Source: JAPLST01 sp964397565
Lineage (GTDB): Bacteria > Auribacterota > UBA3054 > JAPLST01
Reading direction: 5' to 3'
NCBI GenBank assembly: GCA_964397565.1
Contig: CAYNJC010000002.1
Span: forward strand, 124,001-188,000
Length of the DNA: 64,000 nt
Shown here: positions 1 through 9,999 of the stretch, one piece after another
How the letters are laid out: each line of letters starts with the position of its first letter
Position numbering within the stretch: the first letter of the stretch is position 1
The notes under the pieces: generated by a model
Told to the model about the DNA's origin: nothing
What the model saw: the letters and a program-made list of their open reading frames with translations, nothing else
The model's database searches: none
Made by a program: the position numbers and the translations under genes

Positions 1-3000
1 TACTTGATGACCGCCGGCCGCCCGATTGAAGCCGTCCGCCAGGGGCTGACGGAGGTGGCGGAGGAGGTCGGCGCTCTCGTTGACATCCGGGGCGCCTGCA
101 CAACCGGGTCTGGGCGTTATCTGATCGCCGACGTCATTGGCGCAGACGAGGTCCGCAATGAGATCACCGCCCAGGCGCGGGGCGCGCTGGCGCTTGATCC
201 CACGGTGGACACCATCTTTGAGATCGGCGGCCAGGATGCCAAGTTTATCCGCCTTGAGAACGGCGCGGTACGGGATTTTGAGATGAATAAAGTCTGCGCA
301 GCCGGCACCGGTTCGTTCCTTGAAGAGCAGGCCGAAAAGCTGGGTATCCCGATCCAAGACGCGTTCGCCGCGCTGGCGCTGCGCGCGCAGCATCCCATCA
401 ATCTCGGCGAGCGTTGCACCGTCTTCATGGAGACGGAGCTGCAGAAAAACCAGCAGGCGGGCGCTGCGGTGGAAGACCTTGTCGCCGGCCTGGCCTACGC
501 CTTCGTCTACAACTATCTTAACCGCGTCGTCGCGCCCCACCAGATCGGCGACCGCATCTTTTTCCAGGGCGGCACGGCGTTCAACCACGCCATCGTGGCG
601 GCCTTCGAGCAGGTGCTCGGCAAGCCGATCACGGTGCCGCCACACCATGAGGTTACCGGCGCGCTGGGCTGTGCCCTCATCGCGCACGAGTGCGACGAAG
701 GGCATGGCAGTCGCTTCAAGGGCTTCGACCTGGCCAAGAAGCACTACGAAATCTCTTCGCTTGAGTGCCCTGATTGTCCCAACCACTGCGAGATCAATGC
801 GGTCACCATCGCAGGGGAGCCGCCGCTGTACTACGGCAGCCGCTGCGAGAAGTATGATGTCCAGCGCCGTGCCTCCCCTCAGGCCAACAAGGCGCCGAAC
901 CTATTCGCCGAGCGCGAGAAATTCCTGCTCAATTCCTACACGGCAAGCACGCTGCTGCCAGTGGATGCGCCGAAGGTAGGCGTGCCGCGCGCAGGCATGG
1001 TCCATGACCTCTTCCCGTTCTGGCACGCGCTGCTGACCGAGCTGGGGCTGCAGGTCGTGCTGTCCGATTGCACCAACACCCAGATCATCCACGAGGGCGC
1101 CGCGGCAAGCGTCGCGGAGACCTGCTTTCCGGTCAAGGTAAACCTGGGCCACGTCTTGAACCTCTTGAAGAAGCGCGTGGACTATATCTGGCTGCCCAGC
1201 GTCATCAACCTTCCGACTACCAACGCCGCGTTGACCGACAGCTATGCTTGCCCGTACATCCAGAGCCTGGCGTATATGTTCAAGTCCTCGGTTGACTTCG
1301 AGGGCGCGGGCGTGGAAGTGCTGCAGCCGGTCATTTACCTGGCCCTCGGTCGCCGCCACCGCATCACGGCGCTCACGCCCCTCGCCAAGAAGTTCGGCAA
1401 GAGCACGCGCGATCTAGCCCGCGCGCTTGACGTGGCCGAGGCCGCGCAGGCAACGTTTCTGCAGCACTGTCAGGAGCGCGGTGCGGAGCTTCTGGCGCAC
1501 CTGCCGCCGGACCAGCGCGCCATCGTTCTAGTCGGCCGCTCGTACAGCACCTGCGACCCGGGCGCGAGTCTGGATCTGCCACGCAAGCTGCACAACATGG
1601 GCGTGCTGGCTATTCCACTCGACTTTCTGCCACTGGATGACATCCCGCTGCCCGCCGACTGGTTCAACATGTACTGGCACTCCGGGCAGAGAATCCTGGC
1701 AGCCGCCGAGGTGATCGCCCACGACCGTCGTCTCAACGCCATCTACCTGACCAATTTTGGTTGCGGTCCAGACTCGTTTGTGACCCGCTTCTTCTCCGAA
1801 CGACTGGGCCACAAGCCCGCACTGATTATCGAGGTGGATGAGCACAGCGCCGACGTGGGCGTCATCACCCGCTGCGAGGCCTATCTCGACAGCCTCGCGG
1901 CAAACATGACGCGCCACTTTGCGCCTGGACGGCGCTTCCGCCCGCTCAACATCACCAAGGGCAACAAGCGCACCGTGCTGATCCCCAACATGAGCGGTCA
2001 TGCCTACGGGATGGCCGCGGCCTTCGAGGCGTGTGGGATGCCCGCCCGCCCCCTGCCCGAGCCCGACGAGGAAACCCTGTTCTGGGGGCGGCAGTTCACC
2101 ACCGGCAAGGAATGTTTCCCCTGCATTGTCACGACCGGCGACATGGTGAAGTTCACCAAGAGCCCCCAGTTCGAGCGCGACAAGTATGCCTTCTTTATGG
2201 GCGGCTCCGGCGGGCCCTGCCGATTCGGGCAGTACAACGCGCTACAGCGCATGATCCTGGACGACCTTGGCTATGAGGACGTCCCGATCTACGCGCCCAA
2301 CCAGGCCTCAAACTTTTATAACGAGATTGGGCTTGTCGGCCGAAAATTTCTGCGGCTAGGTTGGGACGGCTTGGTCGCCGTTGACCTGCTCGAGAAGGCG
2401 CTGCTGCAGACCCGCCCTTATGAGGTGGTGGCGGGCAGCGCCCGGACGGCGTATCTGGCCGCGCGCGACGACGTCTGCGCTGCCATCACGAACGGCGCCC
2501 GCGTCGGTCCCATCTGTGCGGCCCTGCGCCGGTCGCGGGCGCGTTTTGACGATGTTACCGTGGCACGTGGCACACTGCGCCCCGTCATCGGCCTGGTCGG
2601 TGAATTCTATATCCGCGCCAGCGCCTTTAGCAACCAGAACATCATCGCGCAGATCGAAGCACTGGGGGGCGAGGTCTGGATGGCGCCGGTGTATGAGTGG
2701 TTCCTCTACCGCAACTTCCGCCGCGACATGCGCGCACGGCTGGCGCATCGGCCGCTGCTGCGCGTCAAGAATGCGCTCATGGACCGGGTCATGAAGTCCG
2801 ACGAGCGCACGTTTGTCGCTGCGTTCAATGGTCAGTTGCGCAACGCGCATGAACCATCCACCGAACAGGTGCTGGACTACGCCGCGCCCTACCTTCATCA
2901 CAGCTTTGAGGGTGAGGCCATCATGACCGTCGGCAAGGCAATAGACTTCGCCCGCAAGGGTTTGGCGGGTATCGTGGCGGTCATGCCGTTCACCTGCATG

Positions 3001-3177
3001 CCCGGCACGATCAGCAACGCGATCATGAAGCGCGTGCGGCATGACGAGAACGAGATCCCGTTCCTGAACATGGTCTATGACGGGTTGGAGCAGGCCACGG
3101 CACTCACGCGGCTGGAGGCCTTTATGCACCAGGCCCGCGAGTACGCCGGACGCAACGGCGCAGTGCGGGTGCACTAG
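1..3177 (+). CDS. Acyl-CoA dehydratase activase / 2-hydroxyacyl-CoA dehydratase fusion, 5'-truncated by window edge
   Basis: The reading frame is open from base 1 to a TAG at 3175-3177, giving about 1058 residues. The true start lies upstream. The N-terminal part seen here is a BadF/HgdC-type ASKHA ATPase: EIGGQDAKF, NKVCAAGTGSFLEEQ, NLGERCTVFMETELQK and FQGGTAFN near residues 75-200. It is followed by CPDCPNHCEI, YGSRCEKYD, ETCFPVKVNLGH, GKECFPCIVTTGD, GGSGGPCRFGQYN and MPFTCMPGT, cysteine motifs typical of the HgdB/DUF2229-like dehydratase half. Family members couple ATP hydrolysis to injection of a low-potential electron into a radical dehydratase or reductase. Full-length fusions are usually about 1400 residues, so roughly 350 N-terminal residues are probably missing. 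The substrate cannot be told from sequence. Family assignment is firm; the specific reaction is not. Confidence 0.9.
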   Translation, partial: YLMTAGRPIEAVRQGLTEVAEEVGALVDIRGACTTGSGRYLIADVIGADEVRNEITAQARGALALDPTVDTIFEIGGQDAKFIRLENGAVRDFEMNKVCAAGTGSFLEEQAEKLGIPIQDAFAALALRAQHPINLGERCTVFMETELQKNQQAGAAVEDLVAGLAYAFVYNYLNRVVAPHQIGDRIFFQGGTAFNHAIVAAFEQVLGKPITVPPHHEVTGALGCALIAHECDEGHGSRFKGFDLAKKHYEISSLECPDCPNHCEINAVTIAGEPPLYYGSRCEKYDVQRRASPQANKAPNLFAEREKFLLNSYTASTLLPVDAPKVGVPRAGMVHDLFPFWHALLTELGLQVVLSDCTNTQIIHEGAAASVAETCFPVKVNLGHVLNLLKKRVDYIWLPSVINLPTTNAALTDSYACPYIQSLAYMFKSSVDFEGAGVEVLQPVIYLALGRRHRITALTPLAKKFGKSTRDLARALDVAEAAQATFLQHCQERGAELLAHLPPDQRAIVLVGRSYSTCDPGASLDLPRKLHNMGVLAIPLDFLPLDDIPLPADWFNMYWHSGQRILAAAEVIAHDRRLNAIYLTNFGCGPDSFVTRFFSERLGHKPALIIEVDEHSADVGVITRCEAYLDSLAANMTRHFAPGRRFRPLNITKGNKRTVLIPNMSGHAYGMAAAFEACGMPARPLPEPDEETLFWGRQFTTGKECFPCIVTTGDMVKFTKSPQFERDKYAFFMGGSGGPCRFGQYNALQRMILDDLGYEDVPIYAPNQASNFYNEIGLVGRKFLRLGWDGLVAVDLLEKALLQTRPYEVVAGSARTAYLAARDDVCAAITNGARVGPICAALRRSRARFDDVTVARGTLRPVIGLVGEFYIRASAFSNQNIIAQIEALGGEVWMAPVYEWFLYRNFRRDMRARLAHRPLLRVKNALMDRVMKSDERTFVAAFNGQLRNAHEPSTEQVLDYAAPYLHHSFEGEAIMTVGKAIDFARKGLAGIVAVMPFTCMPGTISNAIMKRVRHDENEIPFLNMVYDGLEQATALTRLEAFMHQAREYAGRNGAVRVH

Positions 3178-3208
3178 TGCCGCACATCACAAACATCTTT
3201 TCGTATTA

Positions 3209-3238
3209 TTGTGCGGTGTACCGTGTTTTTGATATACT
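3209..3238 (+). promoter_or_regulatory. Predicted sigma70 promoter of the beta-helix protein gene
   Basis: TTGTGC (3209-3214), 18-base spacer, TATACT (3233-3238). Transcription would begin near 3245, giving a leader of about 50 bases before the ATG at 3297. Confidence 0.5.
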
Positions 3239-3296
3239 CTTTGGCCAAAGTGCTGCGGCTATTTTTGCGTTTACCATCACACGCATGGAGCAGACC

Positions 3297-5885
3297 ATGA
3301 AAGCGCATCTTCGCCTCGTTTCGCAGATCATTTATTTTAGCCGGTTATGTGTCATTGCGGCGTTGCTGTGGCCTGCCACCGGTCACGCGGTTGTGCGCAA
3401 CATGCGGCTGGGGGTATACTACCCCACCATCACACAGGCCGTGGCCGCGGCCTCCAATTATGATGTGCTCAACATTTCTACCGGCGCATACAATGAAGCG
3501 GTGACCATCAACGGCAAATGGCTGACGCTGGACGGCGGCTATCAAACAAATTGCATCACGCAAATCGCCAGCGCCAGCTCGGTCATCACCAAACCGCCCT
3601 TTTCCGGTACGGCCCTGACGTTGGCGAATGCCACGGCGGTCGTCATGCATGTCGCGGTCACCGGGGTCACGTCGTGTGCCATCAATGTGCGCGACTACGC
3701 GGTGTTGACGGGCCGCTATCTGGTGAGCGCCTACAACAGCGCGGGCACGCTGGGCACCGGCGGCGGATTGTGCGTGCGCTTTGGCGCGCACGTCGTGCTG
3801 GAAAACACCGAGATTACGCGCAACAGCGCGCGCACCAGTGGCGGCGGCGTGTGGGTGCAGGAATTGTCCAGTTGCACGTTCGACTCCTTTACCAAAGTCA
3901 ACGACAACACCGCGCTGGAAGGCGGCGGCATCACGGCCAGCAACAGCACCGTCATTTTACAGAAAGGCACGCATGTCTATGCCAACACGGCGGCCACGCG
4001 CGGCGGCGGTTTGCTGCTCTTGGACAAAGCCCAAGCCGTCGTCCGGGATACCAGCACCGCGGTCGGCTTTGCCGGCTGCAATGCCGTGACGAACGGCAGC
4101 GGCGGTGGCGTGTACGCCAGAAACTCCACGCTGGTCATTTCCAATCAGGCGCGCGTGTGCCACAGTTATGCCAGTGGCAACGGCGGCGGCATTGCGCTGT
4201 TCAACAGTGCACTACTGGCCGATAACGCGGACATCGGCAGCACCATCTCGGCCTACACCAATTTCGCCGGCGGCAACGGTGGCGGCATTCACGCCGACCG
4301 TTCGACGGTGACCCTGACCAATGGGACGCAGGTTAATTATGGGTATGCCAATAATGGCGGCGGCGTGTTTGCGCTGACGTCGCGGGTGACTATTGCCGGC
4401 GCCACACTCGGTGACAACATCGCGCCATACGCCAACCGCGTCAACACTGATGGCGGCGCATTCTACGGCGTGGGCAGCACCGCGTTGCTGTATGGCGCCA
4501 CCGTGCTGAATAATTACGCCGCGGATGACGGCGGCGGCGTGTATGTTGATCGGCCCTCTCTGTTTGTGGCCACCAACAGCGCGTTCATCGGCAATGTGGC
4601 GGGCACCGGCAGCGGGCATCGCGGCGGCGCGTTGTGCGCCTTGAACGGGCCCACCTACGCCTATTTCGACAGTTGTCAAATCATCAGCAACAGCGCAGGG
4701 CAGGAAGGCGGCGCGGTTTACTGGTTACTCGCCGGCAATTTGTCTGTGCGCCAGGGCACGCGCCTCGACCACAACACCGCCAAAGGCGATGGTGGCGCGC
4801 TCTATGCCGGCAACGGCACAGTGACCATCACCGGCGATTGGGTCTATCTGTCGCAAAACATAGCGGGCGGCAACGGCGGCGGCATCTTTCTCGCTGGCAC
4901 GGCCTTGCTGCGCGCCCAGTTCGCCAGCTTCGATGGAAATTCAGGCTACAACGGCGGTGGCCTGGGCGTGTATTCCCCGCAGAACCACGCGACGCTGGCC
5001 GCCAGCTATTTTATCGGCAATCTCGCCCGCGCAACCAATGCGCTGACGGATCTCGGCGGCGCCGCCGTGGCGGTCGCCTTTGGCGGCGCCGTAGCTATTG
5101 TCAATTCCTATTTCACCGATAATCTGAGCAGCAATCACGGCGGGGCCATCGCCTGTTATGCCGCCACTCTCTCGATCACCGGCGATTATGCGCAACCACT
5201 GCTGGGCAGCGGCATCGCCAACGAGATCAGCTATAATTCGGCGCTCCAGCCGGGCCGGCAAGGCGGCGGCATCTTGCTCGCGCATGGTAGCCGCGCCGCG
5301 ATCTCGCACACGCGCTTCCTCGGCAATCATGCCGGCGGCGACGGCGGCGCGCTGTATGTCTATGACGGCGCGACTTGCGCGGTGGCCAATTGTCTGCTCA
5401 TCCGCAACGTCGCCGCGAATGGCGGCGACGGCGTGCGCACTGCTTCAGCCAAGCTGCACATGGCCTATTGCACCATCGCCCAGAACGCCAAAGAGGGCGT
5501 GGTATGCGGTAGTGGCGCAGCGCTCGCCCTCACCAATTGCATCGTCTGGGGCCATACCGTTGAAAACGTCGAGAACGGCTATGACGTGCAGTATTCGGAT
5601 GTCGAGGGCGGCTATGCAACCGGCACGGGCAATATCAGCGGCTATCCGCAGTTCGTTAATACCAACATCCTTGATTACTCGTTACAGGTCGGCTCGCCTT
5701 GCATTGAAGCCGGCCTGCTGATTCCCGGTATCACCACTGATTGCATGGGCGCGCCGCGCGTGCAAGGCAGCGAGCCCGACATGGGCTGTTATGAATCCGT
5801 GCCCGAGCCGGCGGCGATGCTGGGCATGCTGGCAGTATTTGCAGTCTGCAAATTACGTTGTATGATTAGAAAAGAAGAAAAATGA
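3297..5885 (+). CDS. Secreted right-handed beta-helix protein with PEP-CTERM-type tail
   Basis: 862 residues from ATG 3297, chosen because GGAG (3287-3290) sits seven bases upstream and a signal peptide follows (MKAHLRLVSQ, a hydrophobic stretch, cleavage near GHAV). An in-frame ATG at 3285 is an alternative. The body is a long series of about 20-25-residue repeats rich in GGG(I/V) with Asn/Thr/Ser, the pattern of parallel beta-helix or polymorphic-outer-membrane-protein-like repeats. The C-terminus has VPEPAAMLG, a hydrophobic helix, then basic residues (MIRKEEK), a PEP-CTERM-type signal recognised by exosortase in other bacteria. Likely exported and anchored or released at the surface. The ligand or adhesive target is unknown. 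No neighbour on the same strand forms an obvious operon. Confidence 0.85.
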   Translation: MKAHLRLVSQIIYFSRLCVIAALLWPATGHAVVRNMRLGVYYPTITQAVAAASNYDVLNISTGAYNEAVTINGKWLTLDGGYQTNCITQIASASSVITKPPFSGTALTLANATAVVMHVAVTGVTSCAINVRDYAVLTGRYLVSAYNSAGTLGTGGGLCVRFGAHVVLENTEITRNSARTSGGGVWVQELSSCTFDSFTKVNDNTALEGGGITASNSTVILQKGTHVYANTAATRGGGLLLLDKAQAVVRDTSTAVGFAGCNAVTNGSGGGVYARNSTLVISNQARVCHSYASGNGGGIALFNSALLADNADIGSTISAYTNFAGGNGGGIHADRSTVTLTNGTQVNYGYANNGGGVFALTSRVTIAGATLGDNIAPYANRVNTDGGAFYGVGSTALLYGATVLNNYAADDGGGVYVDRPSLFVATNSAFIGNVAGTGSGHRGGALCALNGPTYAYFDSCQIISNSAGQEGGAVYWLLAGNLSVRQGTRLDHNTAKGDGGALYAGNGTVTITGDWVYLSQNIAGGNGGGIFLAGTALLRAQFASFDGNSGYNGGGLGVYSPQNHATLAASYFIGNLARATNALTDLGGAAVAVAFGGAVAIVNSYFTDNLSSNHGGAIACYAATLSITGDYAQPLLGSGIANEISYNSALQPGRQGGGILLAHGSRAAISHTRFLGNHAGGDGGALYVYDGATCAVANCLLIRNVAANGGDGVRTASAKLHMAYCTIAQNAKEGVVCGSGAALALTNCIVWGHTVENVENGYDVQYSDVEGGYATGTGNISGYPQFVNTNILDYSLQVGSPCIEAGLLIPGITTDCMGAPRVQGSEPDMGCYESVPEPAAMLGMLAVFAVCKLRCMIRKEEK

Positions 5886-5903
5886 ACGCCGAGTGTTCAT
5901 TTT
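5879..5903 (+). terminator. Possible intrinsic terminator after the beta-helix gene
   Basis: AAAATGAAC (5879-5887) pairs with GTTCATTTT (5895-5903) across a 7-base loop. The stop codon lies inside the left arm and the right arm is T-rich. The stem is AT-rich, so strength is uncertain. Confidence 0.4.
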
Positions 5904-6100
5904 GTCCATAACGGTTTGCCGGGCAAGTCGTTTTTCTCTTTGTCGTGTAGCAAGTCAATGCCGACGGCACAGTGCGGGTTCGCATCTCTGATCGAGAGCT
6001 GAAACTGGTGGCGAGCACATGGCGCCGACCCGCGCGCGTTTTGTGCACCAGCGCGGGTGCGCGCGCGCGCCTTCGAACAATCCCGAACGCCCCCGCCGTC

Positions 6101-7330
6101 TTATCGCCGCAGCCGCGCCAAGAGCGGCATGACCCGCCGGGCAATCCAATCGCCGATCGCCTGCGGATGGAACAGCCGTTGCATCCGGCTCGGGCGCAGG
6201 TAAATCGCCTTGACCGGGCAGAATTCATGGCAACAATAGCAGCGAATGCAGGTGCGATCATTGACCCGCTGATGTGGCGCGCGCTCCGGGTCGATCGCCG
6301 CCGGCGTCACCGGGCACCCTGTGCGGCAGGCATAGCAGCGGATGCAGCGTGCGAACGCAATCCGCGGCCGCGGCGCATAATGCCGGCTCAACCATTCCAG
6401 CCACTGTTGCGGCAAGGGCAGCAATTGCACCACGCTTGTCAAACTGCTCACGTGGCGGAAGCCCGGCACGACCAGCTCGTCGAGCGGCGGGCCAATCGTC
6501 TCGATCTGGGCCCGCGTGGCCGCCCCCCAGCCGCGCCGCTGGGCCGCCACAATCGTCGGCACACGTTGCGGATCCAATCTGACAATCTGGCAGGCCACCA
6601 TATCCAGCGCGCTCAAATCCGCACTCGCCATGACCAGCCCAACGGCAATCGGCTCGCCACTGCTGGGCCCGTCGCCGTGCATCGCCACAATCGCGTCTAC
6701 AATGGCCAAGGCCGGCCGCGCAATGCGATTAATGTCAATCAACAAATCCGCAAAGGCTGCGCGCTGTTGCATCCGAAAATGCCACGCGCTTTTCTGGGTG
6801 CCGGTCACCAACCCGAATTGATTCTTGACCGCGCAGGTCAGCGCCATCTGCACATGCGTCTTCAATTTGGGCAAGGAAATAATCACATCGGCCTCTGCCA
6901 CGGCGCGCGCCAGATTGATCCGCCGCGCAATCAGATTGTCGGCACATTCGAACGACGATTCATACGTGAAATCCGCCAGCGCGACACCATCCCGCTCGCA
7001 GACCGCCTTGATCCCGGTCGCCTGCAGGGCCGCCGCCGCAGTGCCAATGGCCGGACTGTCGCCCACCGTCGCCAGGCCGCCCGCTTCGCGCACCAGGATA
7101 ATGGCCGCCGCGACCAGGGCCGGATGCGTGCTGGCAGCCTTTTCCGGCGGCGCCGCCATCAGCAGGTTCGGCTTCAGCAAAACCCGTTGGCCGGGCTTGA
7201 CAAACGCAGCCATCCCACCCAGCGGCGCCAGACACGCGCGCACCGCCGCCACGACGGCATCCACCTCGTACGTGCCGCAGCGTTGCAGCGAAACCGTGCT
7301 GACCTCGTGGCCGTTGGGCGCTATGCTCAT
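6101..7330 (-). CDS. DUF362 domain protein with two C-terminal 4Fe-4S clusters
   Basis: 409 residues from ATG at 7330-7328, ten bases after the upstream helicase gene ends, so the two are probably cotranscribed. The N-terminal 280 residues match the DUF362 pattern: LLKPNLLMAAPPEKAASTHP near 50-70, and SLPKLKTHVQMALTCAVKNQ near 180. The C-terminus carries two ferredoxin-type motifs, CIRCYACRTGCPV (about 335-347) and CIRCYCCHEFCPV (about 373-385). DUF362 proteins are widespread in anaerobes and their function is not established, though a redox or metallocentre role is often suggested from the clusters. An upstream extension to 7405 would overlap the helicase and was not chosen. Confidence 0.85.
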   Translation of the reverse strand: MSIAPNGHEVSTVSLQRCGTYEVDAVVAAVRACLAPLGGMAAFVKPGQRVLLKPNLLMAAPPEKAASTHPALVAAAIILVREAGGLATVGDSPAIGTAAAALQATGIKAVCERDGVALADFTYESSFECADNLIARRINLARAVAEADVIISLPKLKTHVQMALTCAVKNQFGLVTGTQKSAWHFRMQQRAAFADLLIDINRIARPALAIVDAIVAMHGDGPSSGEPIAVGLVMASADLSALDMVACQIVRLDPQRVPTIVAAQRRGWGAATRAQIETIGPPLDELVVPGFRHVSSLTSVVQLLPLPQQWLEWLSRHYAPRPRIAFARCIRCYACRTGCPVTPAAIDPERAPHQRVNDRTCIRCYCCHEFCPVKAIYLRPSRMQRLFHPQAIGDWIARRVMPLLARLRR

Positions 7331-7340
7331 GCGCTCGCGC

Positions 7341-9524
7341 CTAACGCCCGACGCGCAATTTGGCGTATTTCGCCACCAGCACTTTCGGATTCGGCAAACT
7401 GTCAAATTTGATCGTCAGGCGCGCGTCGTCGCCGCCGCCCATCACCGACTCGATCAACCCGGCCCCAAAATGGGCATGACTGATGCGCTGGCCGGACTTG
7501 TAGTCGCCATTCGCCGGCGCAGCCGGCGCGCCACGGCCCGTGCCGTACACCGGCCCGCTCGTGTCCACCGCGCCCAGCTCTTCATGCAGCACGCTGACCT
7601 GCGTCTCAATGTGCTCGGCCGGCAATTCGCTCAGAAAACGCGAGGGCTCGCGCACTTTGCGCTGCCCGAAAATCGTGCGGTGATACGCGCACGTCATGGT
7701 CAAACGCTGTTCGGCGCGCGTCATGCCGACATAGCACAAGCGGCGTTCTTCCTCAACATCCGTCGGGTCTTCAAGCGAATTGAAGTGCGGAAACAAATCT
7801 TCTTCAAGGCCCGCCATGAAAACCACCGGAAACTCGAGGCCCTTGGCGTTATGCATCGTCATCAACGTCACGGCCGCATTCGTGTCGTTCCATTTGTCGA
7901 GTTCCGAGGTGAGCGCGATTTCTTGCAGGAAGCCCTGCAAGCTGGGCCGCTCGTCCGGGCAACTATGCTCATATTCGGTCGCAGCCGAGATCAGCTCGCG
8001 CACGTTCTCGACCCGCGCCCGATCCTGCACATCCTCCGAACCGACCAGCGCATCCAGATAGCCAGTCGCATCAATCACCCGGTTGATCATTTCGGTCGGC
8101 CGCAAGGTTGCGGCCTGCTTCTGCAAGCCGTGCAGCAGCTTTAGGAAATTGGCGATGTTGCGGCGCGTGCCGGATGTCAATTGGGCGATGTCGGCCGTGT
8201 GCTCGAGCGCGCCAAAAAACGAGAGCTGCTGCGCGCGGGCATGTTTGGCGATCGTCTCCTGCGTCGTTTCGCCAATGCCGCGCGCCGGCACGTTGATGAT
8301 CCGGCGCACGTTCACGTCATCGGCGTTGTTGACCACCACGCGCAGATACGCGACGATGTCCTTGATCTCGCGCCGATTGTAAAAGCTGACATCGCCAACA
8401 ATGACATACGGCACGCGCGCCACCCGCAAGGTGTCCTCGAGCACGCGCGAGAGCGCATGCACCCGGTAAAAAATCACCGCGTCTTTCAGCGAGGCCAGCG
8501 CGCCGCTCTCGTGCAGACCGCGGATACTCTCCACAATGTGGTTCGCTTCATCGTGTTCGTCACCCGCGCGGTAGATGTGAATCGGCACGCCGATGTCGTT
8601 CTTGGTCCACAGCTTCTTCTCCTTGCGCTCGATGTTGTGGGCCACAACGTGGTTGGCCGCTTCAAGGATCGTCACGGTTGAGCGATAGTTCTGTTCGAGG
8701 ACGATCACCCGCGTGCCTTTGAAGTCCTTCTCAAAATCAAGAATGTTGCGGATGTTCGCGCCGCGGAACCGGTAAATCGATTGATCCGGATCACCCACCA
8801 CGCTGATGTTGCGGCGCCGCTTCACCAACTGCTTCATCAAGGCGTACTGGGCGTGATTTGTATCTTGAAATTCGTCCACCAGCACATGCACAAAGCGCTC
8901 TTGATACGCCGCCAGCACCGCCGGGTGGTGCGCGAACAGCGTCACACATTGCATCAACAAATCGTCGAAATCCATGGCGTTGGCTTTGTGCAGTGCGACT
9001 TCGTATTCTTTGTAGACATTGCCGATCGCTTCTTCCAGATAACTGCTGACCGCCGCGGCGTAGTGGGGCGCGTCGGTCAGTTTGTCTTTCGCGCGGCTGA
9101 TGGCCGCGCAGATCGCCTTGGGCTTGAGCTGCTTCTCGGTCACATTGACATGGCGCATGCACTCCCTGACCAGCGTCACCTGGTCGCTCTTGTCATACAC
9201 CACGAAATTCGGTTGATACGGAATGTGCGCGACTTCCTGGCGCAGGGTGCGCAGGCAAAACGAATGGAAGGTCGAGACCGGGACGTACTGCTGCACCAGT
9301 TTGTCCACACGCCGCGCCATCTCATCCGCGGCTTTGTTGGTGAAGGTAACCGCCAGGATGCGGTGCGGCGCAATATCGTGGGCAACCAAGTGGGCGATGC
9401 GATAGGTGAGAATGCGGGTCTTGCCGCTGCCGGCGCCCGCGACAATCAGCAACGGGCCGTCACCATGCGTGACCGCCGCGTACTGCACCGGATTCAGGTC
9501 CTTCTTAAAATCAGGCAATGGCAT
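7341..9524 (-). CDS. pcrA: PcrA/UvrD-type superfamily 1 ATP-dependent DNA helicase
   Basis: 727 residues. Walker A VAGAGSGKT near residue 28, motif Ia VTFTNKAADEMARRV, motif II VLVDEFQDTN, motif III VVGDPDQSIYRFRGA, motif IV LEQNYRS, motif V TMHNAKGLEFPVVF and motif VI YVGMTRAEQRL are all present and in order. The C-terminal HFGAGLIESV...KVLVAKYAKLRV segment is the PcrA/UvrD tail that contacts RNA polymerase in characterised homologues. It is a 3'-5' helicase used in nucleotide excision repair, mismatch repair and removal of recombinase or polymerase from DNA. The start is supported by AAGGA about nine bases upstream. The DUF362 gene follows within ten bases, with no obvious functional link. 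Confidence 0.95.
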   Translation of the reverse strand: MPLPDFKKDLNPVQYAAVTHGDGPLLIVAGAGSGKTRILTYRIAHLVAHDIAPHRILAVTFTNKAADEMARRVDKLVQQYVPVSTFHSFCLRTLRQEVAHIPYQPNFVVYDKSDQVTLVRECMRHVNVTEKQLKPKAICAAISRAKDKLTDAPHYAAAVSSYLEEAIGNVYKEYEVALHKANAMDFDDLLMQCVTLFAHHPAVLAAYQERFVHVLVDEFQDTNHAQYALMKQLVKRRRNISVVGDPDQSIYRFRGANIRNILDFEKDFKGTRVIVLEQNYRSTVTILEAANHVVAHNIERKEKKLWTKNDIGVPIHIYRAGDEHDEANHIVESIRGLHESGALASLKDAVIFYRVHALSRVLEDTLRVARVPYVIVGDVSFYNRREIKDIVAYLRVVVNNADDVNVRRIINVPARGIGETTQETIAKHARAQQLSFFGALEHTADIAQLTSGTRRNIANFLKLLHGLQKQAATLRPTEMINRVIDATGYLDALVGSEDVQDRARVENVRELISAATEYEHSCPDERPSLQGFLQEIALTSELDKWNDTNAAVTLMTMHNAKGLEFPVVFMAGLEEDLFPHFNSLEDPTDVEEERRLCYVGMTRAEQRLTMTCAYHRTIFGQRKVREPSRFLSELPAEHIETQVSVLHEELGAVDTSGPVYGTGRGAPAAPANGDYKSGQRISHAHFGAGLIESVMGGGDDARLTIKFDSLPNPKVLVAKYAKLRVGR

Positions 9525-9551
9525 GAAACAGTGTCCTTACTAATTAGATGA

Positions 9552-9580
9552 ATTATACCCGACTCGCGCCCGAAACGCAA
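9552..9580 (-). promoter_or_regulatory. Predicted sigma70 promoter of pcrA
   Basis: On the minus strand: TTGCGT (9580-9575), 17-base spacer, TATAAT (9557-9552). The start of transcription would fall near 9545, leaving a leader of about 20 bases that contains AAGGA. Confidence 0.65.
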
Positions 9581-9875
9581 ACGCCCGCCATGATTGGGTG
9601 CACGGCCTAAGACCTGCAGAAACTCCGTCATGCGCCGTGTCCATTCGGAATTCAAAGGCTGGCACTTCACGGATGCTCCTGCCGCATGCCTATGAACACT
9701 CGCCTGTTGCCCGGTGAGTTTCGCACCGCATTGCATTGCAACGATTTACACAAACCCTCCGGCAGTCAGCCCGAAGTTCCGAACTTGACCGGCCCCACAC
9801 CGCGGTCTATCCTCACGTTTTACAGTGGTTTGCGCGCAATGGTTGGCACCGATCGTGCGACCACTTGACAGCGGT
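9581..9875. other. Intergenic stretch with no recognised gene
   Basis: About 300 bases between the divergent pcrA and nrdJ promoters. Short open frames exist on both strands, but none has a recognisable motif, a ribosome site or support from neighbours. No RNA fold or repeat was recognised. Confidence 0.5.
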
Positions 9876-9904
9876 TTGCATTTTGTGCATGTCTGTGCTA
9901 TGCT
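9876..9904 (+). promoter_or_regulatory. Predicted sigma70 promoter of nrdJ
   Basis: TTGCAT (9876-9881), 17-base spacer ending TGTGC, then TATGCT (9899-9904). The TGTGC gives an extended -10. The leader would be about 90 bases, too short for a cobalamin riboswitch. Confidence 0.55.
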
Positions 9905-9999
9905 TTTCAATATCTCGTGGAGCGCTGGATGTGCACAAACGAGATGTAGTATTCATTTTGATTTTTTAGCCTTGGTTGTGAATGAGGAGAGCGCACGGC

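Noticed and set aside
8181..8681. Long open frames antisense to pcrA and to other high-GC genes
   Set aside because: They are shadows of clear genes on the other strand, rich in Arg/His/Val with no motif or ribosome site.
9581..9875. Decayed transposase in the pcrA-nrdJ gap
   Set aside because: Short frames there have some His/Arg/Trp-rich text but no DDE, tyrosine or HUH motif and no terminal repeats.
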